Source: Impatiens glandulifera
Taxonomy: Eukaryota > Streptophyta > Magnoliopsida > Ericales > Balsaminaceae
Length of the DNA: 64,000 nt
Assembly: GCF_907164915.1 (NCBI RefSeq)
Contig: NC_061862.1
Coordinates: 128,101,641-128,165,640, forward strand
Direction of reading: 5' to 3'
Below the pieces are notes generated by a model. The model was not told the origin of the DNA, made no database searches, and saw only the letters and a list, made by a program, of their open reading frames with translations. The translations under genes and the position numbers were made by a program. Shown here in pieces: positions 1 to 11,239 of the stretch (its first letter is position 1; each line of letters starts with the position of its first letter).

Positions 1-2190
1 GCTCTTGGAGCCTGTTTTAAACCATAAAGGGCTTTATCAAGCCGGTATACATGATTTATTAGTTCTGGATTTTTAAAACCGGGAGGTTGATCAACATATA
101 CATCTTCACTTAGTTTACCGTTTAGAAAAGCACTTTTAACATTCATTTGAAAGACTTTAAAATTTTTGAAGGCCGCAAATGCCAAAAATATTCCAATGGC
201 TTCAAGTCTAGCCACAGGAGAAAATGATTCTTCAAAATCAATGCCTTCTTCCTATTTGTATCCTTGAGCCACTAGTCTGGCTTTGTTCCTCGTAACTAAA
301 CCATCTTCATTGAGTTTATTTCTGAACACTCATCTTGTTTCTATGACCGATTTATGTTTCGGTCTTGGAACTAGGTGCTAGAATTTATTTCTCTCAAACT
401 GGTTTAACTCTTCCTACATTGCTAAAATCCAATCGGGATCTAGCAACGCTTCATCCACCTTTTTCGGCTCAATTTGTGATATGAATGCCGAGTTTTCATA
501 TACTTCCAAATTTTGTTGCCTAGTTCGGACAAGTGACGAGAGGTTACCTATTACAAGTTCAAGAGGATGATTTTTATTCCTTCTGAGTTTAATTCTGGTA
601 TTGTCTTCCAAGTGCCCGGTTAACTGATCAAGGTTAGACATATCGGTAGGCTGAGCCGAGTCAGTCCGACCGATTTCCTCAGTGGACACTAAGGTGTCAA
701 CTTCCTGCGGTAAAGCAGCTTGAACAGGCTGAGTCTTAGTATTAACCACTTGATCATTGACAAACCGTTTATAAACTTGAACCTCATCCTCATCATCAGA
801 ATAGATATTGAAGTTTTCCATTCTTTTTTGAAGGTCGAAGGGTACTGCAGTATTACATTCAACCGATTCCTCAAAAACAACATTTGAGGTTTCTTCAAAC
901 GTTAATGTTTTAGTATTATAAACTCTATATGCTTTATTTACGGATAAGTAGCCCAACATTATTCATTCATCGGATTTAGCATCAAAAGCGGTCAAATAAC
1001 TTTTGTCGTTGATGTGAACATAACACTTACAACCAAAAATCCTAAGATACCGAATGTTAGGAACTTTGTCATGGTATATTTCGAAAGGTGTTTTAGTAAA
1101 ACGTTTAGTAATTAAACACCGATTTTGAGTATAACATGCAGTATTGATAACTTCAGCCCAAAATGTTTTAGCAATATCCGAATCGGCTATTATTGACCTT
1201 GCGGCTTCCTTGAGAGTTCGGTTTCTTCTCTCAGCCAGACCATTTTGTTGAGGTGTTCTAGCGCTAGACAACTCGTGCCTAATACTAGAATCATCTAGAA
1301 AAGTGGTTAAGGTACTGTTTGTAAATTCGGTTCCTCTATCAATTCTGATTCGGTTAACTCGGATAGATTTCTCATTTTATATCCTTAAAAGTAATTTGAT
1401 CAGTTTTAGTGTAACTTGAGTTTTAGAAGCTAAAAATGTTACCCAAGTGAATCTAGAGTAATCATCAACTACTACCATGGTATAATGCATGCCTCCTAGG
1501 CTTGTGACCTTAATTGGTCCAAATAGATCCATATGCAATAATTTTAAGCATCGTTCGGATTGAAAATTTCTTTTACTTTTAAAAGATGATTTTATTTATT
1601 TTCCCATTTGACATGCAACACATACTTTATCTTTGGAAAACGTGATGTTTGGAAAACCATGAACTAATTCCTTAGAACATATGAAATTTAAAGTTTTGAG
1701 GTTTAGATGGTTTAGCCGTTTATGCCAGAGCTAGTTCGGATCATTCCTAGATATCATGCAAACCGGGTTTTTAATCTTAGTTCTCCAATCTACTTTTTAA
1801 ATGTTTCTTATTCTGTTTCCGGTTAAGAGAGTGTCACTTTGATGGTTTTTAACTAAGCATGCATGTTTATGAAATTCAACCGTATACCCTATGTCACACA
1901 TTTGACTAATGTTTAATAAGTTAAAATGCATGTTTTCTACTAAAAGCACATTGTTTATAGACAGATTGTCATGGACAATCTTACCCTTGCCCACAGCTCT
2001 ACCTTTAGAGTTTTCGCCGAAAGTTATCATTGCTCCGACTTCATTAATGATGTCAGTCAGCAGTCTAGTGTTTCCGGTCATGTGTCTTGAACATCCGCTG
2101 TCCAAATATCACTTCGAGTTTTCTAATTGCTTGCTCATCCTAACCTGCAAAAAACAAATATTTACACCTTTCTGGTACCCACATTCAGTT
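1..2190 (-). pseudogene. pol: Copia pol of copy 1 (protease, integrase, N-terminal RT)
   Basis: In reading order this contains the retropepsin motif MDSGCSRHMTGN (near 2105), the GAG-pre-integrase region, the integrase core and the start of the RT domain. The first integrase aspartate is retained (HMDLFGP, about 1520-1540), and the segment around the catalytic glutamate reads NGLAERRNR. RT covers [10 protein letters not shown] through [13 protein letters not shown] and stops at the window edge. Breaks include frame changes near 960 and 1370 and an in-frame stop after LDPDWILAM. The polyprotein would have processed Gag and carried out reverse transcription and integration in the virus-like particle. 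The pol frame is +1 relative to gag, as in the second copy, but the ATG used there reads ACG here (2196-2198). Confidence 0.85.
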
Positions 2191-4030
2191 GGGTCCGTGG
2201 TTGATTAGTCCTTTAGGGATCTAGACTTTAATAAGTCGGATAACTTTCCCAGTAATGGTTTTAATCGATTTTCCAGTACTCGGCTTGACAACTTCTTGTC
2301 TGCCGAATAATACCTTATGTTGTCGTGGTGGTGATGGTGTATTAGTTCTATATGAACGTGTGTCTGCATTTATGTTTGCTGACCGATTGGCTTTCCTTCT
2401 CTCAGGATGAAGCCATTTCTCCGATTCGGTTGGACCTACATATTTTATTTCATTTTCAAGTTTTGAATCACTTTCTGCATCATTGTCGGCTGAAGAGCTC
2501 TTGACAAATTTTACAAAGGGAAGATTGTCTTTTGTGAGTTTCATCCCGTTGGAGGAGTTCTGGTTGGTGGATCTGTTGTTTCATCCGAGACCGAATTTGC
2601 ATTTGGGATGTCTATTATATTTACACATCTGATTCACCGCTTCACGAGATCTTTCCCAAGCAGCCGTGATATATTTTGTTCTTTCATCTTCTTCAGTTAC
2701 CGGTTGAACTGTCTCCTTGAGCTTCTCATTCTCTAAGGATAGTTCGGCCGGTTCATATACCGTGGTTTCGCTTGGCTCACCAGCGGTACCACTTGACTCT
2801 CCGGTTTCACGGATTGACCGAGCCGGTATATAAGCAGACAAATTTATGAACTCAGCGACCATGTCGTTAAGTGCAATAACTAGATCTTCTATAGTAAATT
2901 CTTTAGAGGAAAAACCAAATACCTCTTCTTCATGTGCCATGAAGAAAATAACTCTTTCTTCGTCATTTTCGGTGTTAGAGTAGGCCCAATCACTTCCACC
3001 GTTAGATGCTATGAGTGCCTTCTGGATTTCATTTCTTTCACCGGTTTCGGTTCGCTATCGGTCATTCCTTTGATATTCATTTCTCTAGTTGTCGTTTCTG
3101 TGGTAGTCGTTTCTCTAGTAGTTGTTTGCTGGTTTCCGTTCATCTCGTCTTGGTCTTCTGCATTCCGACATGTAATGACCAAAACTGTCACAGTTAAAAT
3201 ATCTTACATTGGATTTATCGGCGTAGTTATAGTTGTAGTTGTTGTTTGATAGTTGATTTTTCTTCATGAATCTCCCGAATTTCTGTGCTAGCATGGCCAT
3301 CACGTCTTCACTAATCTGGTCAGTGCTTTTGATGGGAACCGGTACGGCTGATACAGGAACCGCTGGTTCCACCGATGTCACTAAAGTTCTGGTTGCGGTT
3401 GATATTGCTTCTTCGTCTTCGATCCGAGATTTCATCTCGAATTCATAAGATTTCAAGTCCTCAAACACATCGTGCAACTTCATTTGTCCGAGGTTGCTTG
3501 ATTCTCTCATCACCATGGTCTTTATGTCCCATGCACTCGGTAGAGATCTCAATGTTTTCACAATGATCTCCCGATTTTCATATCTCTTTCCAAGTGTGTA
3601 CAGCTCGTTGACCACGCCGGTAAACCGGTCACTAAATTCCTTCATGTTTTCTCCCGGCTTCATCTTGATGTTCTCATACTTTTGAGTTGCTACCAAGAGT
3701 TTGTTTTCCTTGGTTCTTTCGTTTCCTTCATGAACTTGAATGATGGTTTCCAAGCTTCCTTTGCAGTTTGACAATATTTGATTTTGTTGAACGTATTATC
3801 GTCTATTGCTTTGAAGATGTGTCTAATGCAATGGTTGTCCAGGTTACTTCTTCTTCTATCTTCAGTCGTCCATGTTCCACTCTCCTTTTAATTTTTATCG
3901 GCCAATCCTTTACGATGGTTTTCATATCATCATCTAAAGTTATTAGATGTAGATACATCTAAACCTTCTAGTCGCTAAACGCTTCACTTTTTAGCATCGG
4001 TGGCTTATCGTTGTGAGCCATGCTTCCCAT
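2185..4030 (-). pseudogene. gag: Copia gag of copy 1
   Basis: The ATG at 4030 begins MGSMAHNDKPPM, the usual Sirevirus-like Gag start, and the frame ends at a TGA at 2185-2187. The structural region (MKPGENMKEFSDRF, LRSLPSAWD) is typical of Copia Gag. A CCHC zinc knuckle follows, but its first cysteine is tyrosine (YFNCDSFGHYMSEC). An acidic region and a conserved C-terminal stretch (WLHPERRKANR) come next. There are stops near 3975 and 2222 and a single-base loss near 3760 that shifts the frame. Gag would form the particle and bind RNA. This copy cannot make a full-length product. Confidence 0.85.
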
Positions 4031-4060
4031 CTTCTTCGGTTGCTTGACTGTTAAGATTTC

Positions 4061-4073
4061 TACTCTGATACCA
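4061..4073 (-). promoter_or_regulatory. Primer-binding site, initiator tRNA-Met type
   Basis: Read on the minus strand this is TGGTATCAGAGTA, two bases downstream of the 5' LTR end (TAACA). TGGTATCAGAG is the standard complement of the 3' end of plant initiator tRNA-Met, the usual primer of plant Copia elements. Confidence 0.9.
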
Positions 4074-4075
4074 CT

Positions 4076-5282
4076 TGTTAGGATCGGGATGGTCGATAGG
4101 GGACCAGGGTCTAGCTAAACGGTAATCGCTTACACAACAACACACATAAATTGGAACTAATCTGGTTAAAGATTAGAACCGCTCTTAACACTACACAGAT
4201 TGTCATAGACACTTGAACCGGGTTCAAGTGCGGAAATGTCTATTTCAATCTGAAGCAACTCACCCAGTTCGATTTGGAAGGTATTTAGGAGAGATCGGTT
4301 TAAGAAGAAAGCCGATTCGGTCAAGGAAGTTATTAATTATTTTGGTTGAGTTTTTAGGTATTTCGGTTCGGTTATAGAAGGTAAGCCGGAATGTAAAGAT
4401 GAAGAACAAGACACAAGATTTTATGGATGTTCGGAGTTTAATTTCCTACGTCACCCCTTCTTCTCAAACAGTGAGAAGGATATTCACTAACTGGAATATT
4501 ACACAACCCAAAACACAATCCGAATGAGTCTTATTTACTGCTCATCAGTTACACCACTCACACAGAGATGTAATACTTTTACACTTGGTAAAATACCCAG
4601 ATTTCTTCTTAGAACAATTTCATTTTGAGAACAGAATAGCTATATCAACTTAGGATGTTCTTCTGGCTTGATTATATGAAAAGCTTCGTTGATTCTTGCT
4701 TGTGCGCGTTGTATTGTATATGAACTTTTTCGTAGTGATTTCTCGCGTTTGAGTCTTCGGCACCATGAGGTTCTATTTATATGGAAAATATTACAACGGT
4801 CATAATTTTTTCTCTCCGCTGGATTGGTCATCTAAAGCCGCGCCGGTCAGGTTCAGGTGGCGTGCACGCTTTGCCATTTTGGACACATGACAGACATGCA
4901 TTAGTCGACGCCTGTTTCAGAGATCTTGGATAATTAATCATCATTGTTTTTGTTGCATGCTTTTGAATCGGATCACGGACCCTTATTAGGTTCATCATTC
5001 AAGAGATTCATTACGTCATCTTTCACAAATTTCATTGATTTGAATATTTTCCCGTTGGCCTTAAGATCTTTGATTTTTGAGACAGCCGGAAAAAGAATGC
5101 TTCAACCGATTTTTCATTTTAGCCGATCCGGTTTGGAGAGTAGGACTGTTCTTCTTTGACTGTCCGGATTTCTTTGAGACAGTGAGTCTCAACCGGTCCG
5201 GTGCGGTTACCTGCAAAAGAAACATTGAGACTGGTTTAGTTCTTTTGTCCGGTTAAAATTAACTTACTTAGTTTTTCTAACA
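4076..5282 (-). repeat. 5' LTR of Sirevirus copy 1
   Basis: The plus strand runs from tgttaggatcggg to ttttctaaca, giving TG...CA ends and a length of 1,207 bp. Next to the low-coordinate end are the primer-binding site and gag. A TATA box on the minus strand (TATAAATA, 4774-4781) would drive transcription. A perfect 21-bp palindrome with arms CACTTGAACC occupies 4210-4230 and has shorter counterparts in both LTRs of the other copy. Many AACCGG/CCGGTT hexamers are scattered through it. The partner LTR is outside the window, so age cannot be judged. Confidence 0.9.
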
Positions 5283-5560
5283 AAGTGTTATTAGCCTAGT
5301 TGGTTAAAACGTTGATACTTGTTTTGTTAAGTTTAGAGTTTAGGGTTTATTTACTCTCATATATTGTTAGGTTGTAAGTTTGAATCATACCTATAACATT
5401 TTTAATTTTATTTTTAACCGTTTTCGTTTATGGGCGGATCAACCCTCAATCCGACCCAAATATTCATTTACTCTCACATATATATCCAAATTTAACACAG
5501 ATCTCGATCTGGCAATCTGGACATTTTAAAACTTAAGCATCATTATATATATATATTAGT
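5283..5560 (-). mobile_element. Helitron-like fragment (5' end region)
   Basis: Reverse-complemented, this matches the repeats at 59923-60810. It shares the (TA)n-aatgatgcttaa start, the gtgtcc-gattgcc segment, the GGGTCGGATTG-type stretch, gcccataaac and the tail ending in ataacacttt. The start (5' in its own orientation) lies near 5560. The other end is interrupted at 5283 by the Sirevirus LTR. The TC-type 5' end of the better copies suggests a non-autonomous Helitron. No 3' hairpin is present in this fragment. Confidence 0.55.
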
Positions 5561-6694
5561 TATGATATTTAACAATAAAGTTTGTATATTTAAAATAACG
5601 GGTAATGAAAATTTTAAAATAGAAAAAAATTAATTTAAAAATAAAAATAAAAATACATTTTAAATGGATAACCGATTAATTTTTTTTTTTAAATTCAAAA
5701 AAATAATTTTATGTTTATAAACATAATTCGATGACACTCGTAAATGACTTACACGCTATGTCCTTCATGCCTTTCAAAAAAGGCATTTATTTTACAAAAT
5801 TTTGATTATTTAGAAAATTTAATTAATACGTTTTTTATCATAATAATTATCGATAACTTTAAAAGTTAAGACTTTAGTTAGACATATTTTATCTTTTAAA
5901 TTTAAATATATTTTATTTTTGAAATTTTGAAATTTTAAATTTTTGAATTTTTGAAATTTAGAATTTTTGAAATTTAGAATTTTTGAAATTTAGAATTATT
6001 AAAATTTAATTTTATCAAACATTTTTTTATTTTGTAGAAACGGTAACTTTGCCGTCACTTTAAAAAATATTTGACCCGACCCGACATTTTTCCTTCTTTG
6101 CAGTTTCTTTGATTCATTTAAGAAAAAAGTCCAGCACTTCTTTCTCTTTGTTATTTTTTTCTTTTTTATTCATATTCCAATAAGTTTCAGAACATGGGAT
6201 TAAAGTCCTAGTCGATGTTAATTGATTTCGCAACTTATAACCCCGGACGATTTTTCTCCAATGTGTCAGACGTGTCGGTCGTGCCGATTGTGCTGAATGT
6301 GTCGATCGTACCGAACGTGTCGATCGTGCCAATCGTGCCGAATGTGTCAGATACGATGGCGATCTTTACGTTTCCCGAAACCGACTACCAAATCAAACAA
6401 ATCGCGTGACCGTGCTGATTGTGCTGATCGTGCCGATTGTGCCGAACATTTAGTATTTATTTATTTAATGGAATTTTTTTTAATTATTAATTACGAAAAA
6501 TACTAGTGTTTCAAATTATTTAAAAAATTCATTACAGGTTATAAGTAGATATAAAGACATTGTTTACCCGTTTTGCACCCTCTACTCTTTTATGAATAAA
6601 GAGAAAGCTCTAAAAATAACAATAACACAAATTGAACTGTTATTATTATTAGTTACTAAGAAAATATGCATTAATTATAGTTTTATAATCAGTA
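5561..6694 (-). repeat. Spacer/upstream block of the tandem array (unit 0)
   Basis: This noncoding block matches 11420-11872, 48600-49709 and 57640-58514. Landmarks in order are gtttgtatatttaaaataacggg, an AT-rich stretch with gaaattttgaaa microsatellite, gacccgacccgacat, a 9-bp minisatellite (6264-6443), atttagtatttatttattt and the gene terminus tail. It shows no coding potential; the short ORFs seen are translations of the minisatellite. It lies upstream of a gene now lost to the left, by analogy with the later units. Confidence 0.75.
6264..6443 (-). repeat. 9-bp minisatellite (RRCACGATC type)
   Basis: On the minus strand, consecutive 9-mers such as GGCACGATT, GGCACGATC, GACACGTTC, GGTACGATC and GACACATTC run in phase, interrupted by a unique stretch around 6350-6410. 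The same 9-bp motif occurs at 49291-49460 and 58236-58400 in the equivalent spacers, and at the 5' ends of two LINEs (11160-11217 and 31285-31480). Confidence 0.8.
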
Positions 6695-7075
6695 TCACTT
6701 CACAAATTTTCTATAATGGGTTTGCTTGCATTTACATGACTATGGTTGGATGAGTTTGGGAAGATCCTTCATGTCGATCATTTTTATTTTCTTTCTAGAT
6801 TCTCTTATGCCTTTGTATTTTTCCTCCATCTTCCTCTTGCTAGACTCAAAATTCATATACTCAATCGTACTTTTCTTCGAGCACTCTAATATCTTCTTCG
6901 TCGCATAAACACATTTTCTTGGCTTTGTTTTGTCTAAATTTTGACTCAAACTGGAACATGATTTTTCGCCGTCTTTAGAAGAGATTATCGTATTAAAGAC
7001 ATCACCTTTCATACTCAAAACTTGCTCTCTCAACTCAGCCATGGCACGATCTGGGTCGACGGCAAACATTGCCAT
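6695..7075 (-). pseudogene. Unknown array gene, copy a (internally deleted)
   Basis: The ATG at 7075 starts MAMFAVDPDRAMAELREQ, as in copies b and c. The product runs in frame to an early TAG near 6740; the tail that would end at the family stop (6695-6697) is still visible. The middle third of the family protein is missing. The sequence jumps from the N-terminal DVFNTII stretch to SKDGEKSCSS, consistent with an in-frame deletion across the microhomology TTCTA seen at both breakpoints in copy d. The remaining C-terminal part is lysine-rich and predicted helical (ILECSKKSTIEYMNFESSKRK). I do not recognise the family and assign no function. Confidence 0.6.
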
Positions 7076-8508
7076 TTCTTTGTCTATGTGTAAAGTGTAG
7101 TAGTCACGAATTGTTTATAAATTAAGTTTGTATATTTTTTTTTGGAAAACGGTTTAACACCATTTTATTAACAATCCCAAAAGTGGGAGGAGTCAATAAT
7201 CAAAACTAGACAAATCTTAGTTTTGATTGTAAGATGACAAACAAAAGACCCAAAAGCTTCTAAATGGTGGCAGTCAAATCAAATTACAAAACACAGATTA
7301 TAATGAACAAAGACTACAATCTAGCTATCTCAACATATGTTGTCTCCATATCCGCCTTTTGACCATATTGCCTTCTTCCACGTCCCATTCTTCTTGCGTT
7401 ATTCATTAAGGGAGATTGAATTGAAGTTGATGATGATGTTTGTCTGCTCTTATTGTTTAATCTTCCTCTATATGAACTCGTACTAACATAATAAAATGTA
7501 TTTTTCTTTAGGATTTCATGGCTTTTGTCACTACTTTTCTCAATTTTTATTTTACGTGTTTGAGGCTCAATAATCTTAGTTTCCTCTGTGTTTTTCTTCT
7601 CTGTTGTATCTTTGATTTCATCTTCATTATCTTTAGGTTTATCTTCTTTAGTATCCCCTATTTCATCAGTTTAGTTGATTTCTTCATTATTTGATTCTAC
7701 CTTGCTTTCTCCCTCTACATCATTACTTTCTTCCTTCTCTGATTCTTCCTTGATTTCTTCCTCTGTATTTTTTCCTTACTGATTTTCTTTAACTTCCCCA
7801 ATATGCTCTTTGATTCTTGATTCTTCCGTTTCATTTTTCTGCTTTTCTTCTTCTTGGGCTTTTGGGATTTTATGCTCTTCCTCAACTGCTTTTTCACATT
7901 TAGTGCTAGCATGTTGAAAAGTATTATAGAAAACACACATATTTGGCCTCCATTCATATGAGATTTCCATGATTGTAGACTTTCCTTTTCTGTCAACTAC
8001 TGTCATGTTCTTTGGCAGCGTACTTCAAGGATGCACTTCAATGCTTATTCTAGCAAAGGTAAGTTGTTCTCCTCCTTCTCTAAGTGGGTTCATGTATAAT
8101 GGTTTTCCCAATAATCATGCAAAGTGACTTAAAACTTCTGCATTGTACATGTGTGCTGGGATGTTCCAAAGCTTAAACCATAGCTGGGCTGTTTCTTTTA
8201 GTTTGCTTAGCAAGTTCAATTTTTCAGACCATCTCTCCAGCTTCATACAATTTGATCCAATATAAGTATGCCCATATTTCAGGATATCATCCAAGCTTAA
8301 TTCCTTCTTGAACTGCAGAAAATATTTGCAGAAATCTTAACTAGTCCCTTTTGCTCCCATTATTTCATTAAGGCTTCCTTAGTGACTGAGAATGATACTC
8401 TATTATTTCTTATGTAGTTTCCAACAACTACATTTTCCCATTCTTTAACATATTTTTCTTCCACTTCAGTTGGCAGTTTAAATTCAAAAGGAGAATTGAG
8501 CACCTCCA

Positions 8509-10427
8509 TTTTTTTTTTGGGAAAACAGCTTAGTGCCATTTCATTAAAAAATCCAAAAGAGGGGAAAAAATACAAAAGTTTAAGATCAAATCTAAACAAT
8601 TTCTAGATTTAACAATGAAACAATAATTGAATTACATACAATAACAATAATCAATTAGAGCCTACATCGTTTTTACTTTTATTCTACTTGTGACCTTCTT
8701 AAACGAAATATCCCATATCTGGTAGAGATTTCTATTCTCTTCATTCCTTTCATTCCTCTCCAGGATTGAATGAGTGCATTTCCATCTGAAGTTATATCTC
8801 TCCAAATATCTTCAGCGGTTCTACTTCTTCCATTGTGAGTTCTTGATTTTCTTTCTTTCTAGATATTGTAGATTACTACTTTAAAGTAGCATTTCAACAT
8901 ACTTACATAGAAGTCTTCCTTTTGCTTTATTCTTCATCCACTCTTGGACTTCTTCCCATATTCCTGGAAAATTGATGATGTTCATGTTTGCAGCATACAT
9001 CCTCCAGATTTGTATTATAAAAGAGCATTCCCCTAATAAATGGTTTATGCTTTCCTTAACTCACGAACATAGAACACAGTTGATATAAAGAATGTTTATG
9101 TATTTTTGAATTCTGTCTTTTGTTGTCAACCTTTTCCTGTATACCAGCCAAAGAATAAATTGGTGACGAAGAATAATCTTTGGAGACCATACCACATTAT
9201 GCGAATCTACCTCTTGTCCTCTTGTTCTAACCATTTTTCATGCCTTTCCTAGTTTCTTGTAATAAACTTCTCATTGTTTTCTGTTTTCCAGCATATTTCA
9301 TCATTATTTTCATTGAGTTGCTTATTCCTAATTAGGTTTAGGATTTTATTACCTTCTGGAATACGTCTCAAAAGTGAATCACATTTACTTTCATAAACGT
9401 CTCTAAATGAGTACTTGATGTATTCTCTTCTAACTATGTTTCCTTGTATTTCTTCTTTGAATATAATGGGTATATTATTCAGCCAAGGATCATGCTAGAA
9501 TAGTACCCCTCTTCCATTTCCAATTGTAGTTTTCACCATTTGAAAGACATCTTTTCTTTTTTTTAGGATTTTCTTCAATGACCATGCCATTCTTTTATTG
9601 ATGCTTCGTGTCCAGATACTCTTCTCTTCATTCATAAATCTTGTATGTACCCATTTGACCCATTGGGAGTCCGCTTTTTGCTCCAACTCTCATAATCTCC
9701 TGATGGTAGGGCTTTGTTCAATTCAACACAACTTTGTATTCCTAGTCTGCCTTCTTCTATGGGAGTGCAAACATCCTCCCATTTGACTTTTTTCCTCCTC
9801 TGCCTTGTGTTCCCCAGATGTAGTCTCTCATGATTCTATCGAGTTTAGCCATTACTTTCTTTAGGATGACTATCTGTTGTGCCCAGTAGTCAATAATTTC
9901 AAAGATGACTCTTTTAACGAGCTCGATTCTACCTGCATAAGACAGTTTTTTCGTAGCCCAACCCAAGACAGAATTTCTAACCTTTTCTACCAGTTGTCTG
10001 AAGTGATTGTATCAGAGTTGTTTTGATGACAAGGGTACTCCAAGGTATTTCACTGGTAGTTCACCTTCCTTGTTTCCCATAATATTGAATATGTTTTCTT
10101 TCCTTTCCTCATCAACCCCTCCATAGAAATCTTGACTTTTGTCCTCGTTGATGTATAGACCTGTAATATTCGAAAATATTGTTAGAGCTTCTTTGATTAT
10201 ACTAACAGATTCAACATCCTCATAAGCCACAAAAAATAGATCATCTGCAAAACATGTATGGGTTATTGCTTCTTCTTTGTAGTACTGGTGAAATTTGAAA
10301 TGATGACTTCTCAACAGCATTTTTAAAATACAATCAAGAATTTCTATTATTAAGACGAATAGGTAAGGAGATATAGGGTCTCCTTACCTTACTCCCCTTT
10401 CACCCTTGAAAAAGCCTCCATGAATAC
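8509..10427 (-). mobile_element. LINE A: 5'-truncated non-LTR retrotransposon
   Basis: The 3' end is a poly(A) on the minus strand (T run from 8509). The other end is a blunt 5' truncation at 10427. The 8-bp direct repeat cacctcca at 8501-8508 and 10428-10435 is the target-site duplication. The insertion lies inside ORF1 of LINE B. It retains the second half of ORF2 plus a 3' UTR of about 130 bp that shares its terminal sequence with LINEs B and C (AATGG...TTTTC before the A tail). This is the only RT-coding LINE in the window. Confidence 0.9.
8640..10427 (-). pseudogene. LINE ORF2 (reverse transcriptase, C-terminal half)
   Basis: The sequence enters in the RT palm with GDPISPYLFVLIIE (about 10360-10400), then the catalytic FADD block (THTCFADDLFFVAY, about 10220-10260), then LPVKYLGVPLSSKQL (about 10010-10055) and WATKKLSYAGRIELVKR (about 9910-9966). 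Next come the connecting region (QWVKWVHTRF, WSLKKILKKR) and a zf-RVT zinc-binding block (CVLC...ESINHLLGEC, about 9010-9080). This enzyme nicks target DNA and copies LINE RNA at the break, but the endonuclease and first RT motifs are absent here. A stop within VR*GDPIS and frame changes near 9700 make it nonfunctional. Confidence 0.88.
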
Positions 10428-11159
10428 CACCTCCACTTTTGTTTTAACATTGCTCAAGTAGATTTTTCCTTTATAAGAACGATCCTCTGTTTTCTTTCCT
10501 GTGTTATTTTTCTAGACCTCGTTTACTCTCCATCTGGAATTGCTCCTGATAGTATAGGTCTTAGATTTAGGGGACTTCATCAGCTCTTATTGTTTCAACT
10601 GACCAATTTACTATCTTTTCATACTCTTCCTTCTATAGTAAATTCCAATCCTTAAGTTAGTGTACATTCAATTGGACGGTTATTTGATGCATTTTTTCTT
10701 TGTTGAGCACTATCTCTCCTTTCTTTGCGTGCATCAAGAGCTTTGTGATTTGATTTTTCAGTCCAAAGAGATTTGCTCTTTCATTGTAACCAACCTTCCA
10801 AATTCCTTCTTTCTTCCCTTGTTTTCTTACTACATTTTCTTCAGAATTTTTATCAGTAATTGGTTCCTGACCTTTGTTGCAATCCTGTTTTTATTGGATA
10901 ATTTCTTAAGGAATCCTATCAATTTCGATTTCAGCTTCCTCCATTAAACCTTTCATCAAAAATTCTTTGACTTCTTTATTCTTATTGTTTTTCTTTCATC
11001 CCATTTTAATGAATAATAAGAAACAACAACAAAACAGAACAATTATATAACATGATACACTAGAAACCCTAGCTATTGAATAATAGGGTAAAATAGAAAC
11101 CCTAACTTTCCAATCAAGTTTTGCAGCTAAATGAACGACCAATTTATTAAAGTTACCGT

Positions 11160-11217
11160 GTTGTTTGTGTCGTTCGTGTCTCTTGTGACGATTGTGCCGA
11201 TCGTGCCGAAAACGACC
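11160..11217 (-). repeat. 9-bp minisatellite in the 5' region of LINE B
   Basis: On the minus strand, in-phase 9-mers GGCACGATC, GGCACAATC, GTCACAAGA, GACACGAAC and GACACAAAC lie about 20 bases from the 5' end of LINE B. The motif matches the spacer minisatellites of the tandem array and the 5' end of LINE C. Confidence 0.8.
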
Positions 11218-11239
11218 CAAAGCGACTAGCAATCACAAA

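Larger units (their letters stand above)
1..5282 (-). mobile_element. Sirevirus-like Ty1/copia element, copy 1 (5' part, cut by window edge)
   Basis: The element lies on the minus strand, with its 5' LTR at the high-coordinate end (4076-5282), a primer-binding site at 4061-4073, gag, then pol running off the window start inside reverse transcriptase. The gag-protease-integrase-RT order is that of Ty1/copia. Gag length, the conserved region after the zinc knuckle and the approximately 1.2-kb LTR fit the Sirevirus (Maximus/SIRE) lineage. It is a clear relative of the element at 34201-48151, matching it along gag and pol, but its LTR is diverged. Frameshifts and stops are frequent, so this is a decayed copy. 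The 3' end and any extra ORFs lie outside the window. Confidence 0.9.
7318..11004 (-). pseudogene. LINE ORF1 protein (DUF4283 type), split by LINE A
   Basis: The coding sequence begins at about 11004, is interrupted at 10435/8508 by LINE A, and ends at about 7318. Across the insertion the frame is continuous if one target-site copy is removed. Features in order are a charged N-terminus, the DUF4283 core (LPTEVEEKYVKEW, about 8380-8480; FKLWNIPAHMYNAE, about 8130-8170; FARISIEVHP, about 8035-8060), and a zinc knuckle at about 7905-7950 whose second Cys is Tyr (CVFYNTFQHASTKC). An acidic, lysine-rich tail ends in an arginine/glycine-rich stretch. Such ORF1 proteins bind LINE RNA. Several stops and a TGA at codon 3 show it is dead. 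No ORF2 follows. Confidence 0.8.
7138..11239 (-). mobile_element. LINE B: ORF1-only non-LTR retrotransposon
   Basis: It is flanked by a 14-bp target-site duplication, aagtttgtatattt, at 7124-7137 and 11240-11253. The 3' end is a poly(A) on the minus strand (T run at 7134-7142), preceded by a short tail resembling those of LINEs A and C. Removing it rejoins array spacer sequence that matches the uninterrupted copies at 48420 and 57440. Without the nested LINE A the element is about 2.2 kb and holds a 5' region with the 9-bp minisatellite, one ORF1 and about 180 bp of 3' UTR. No endonuclease or RT segment is present, so it would have depended on another LINE for movement. Confidence 0.85.

Noticed and set aside
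2932..3249. Plus-strand ORFs rich in Val/Ser over gag and pol
   Set aside because: They are antisense shadows of the minus-strand gag frame.
6114..6409. Short ORFs rich in Arg/Ser/Thr or Val/Pro repeats
   Set aside because: They are translations of the 9-bp minisatellite, which stays open because its period is a multiple of three.
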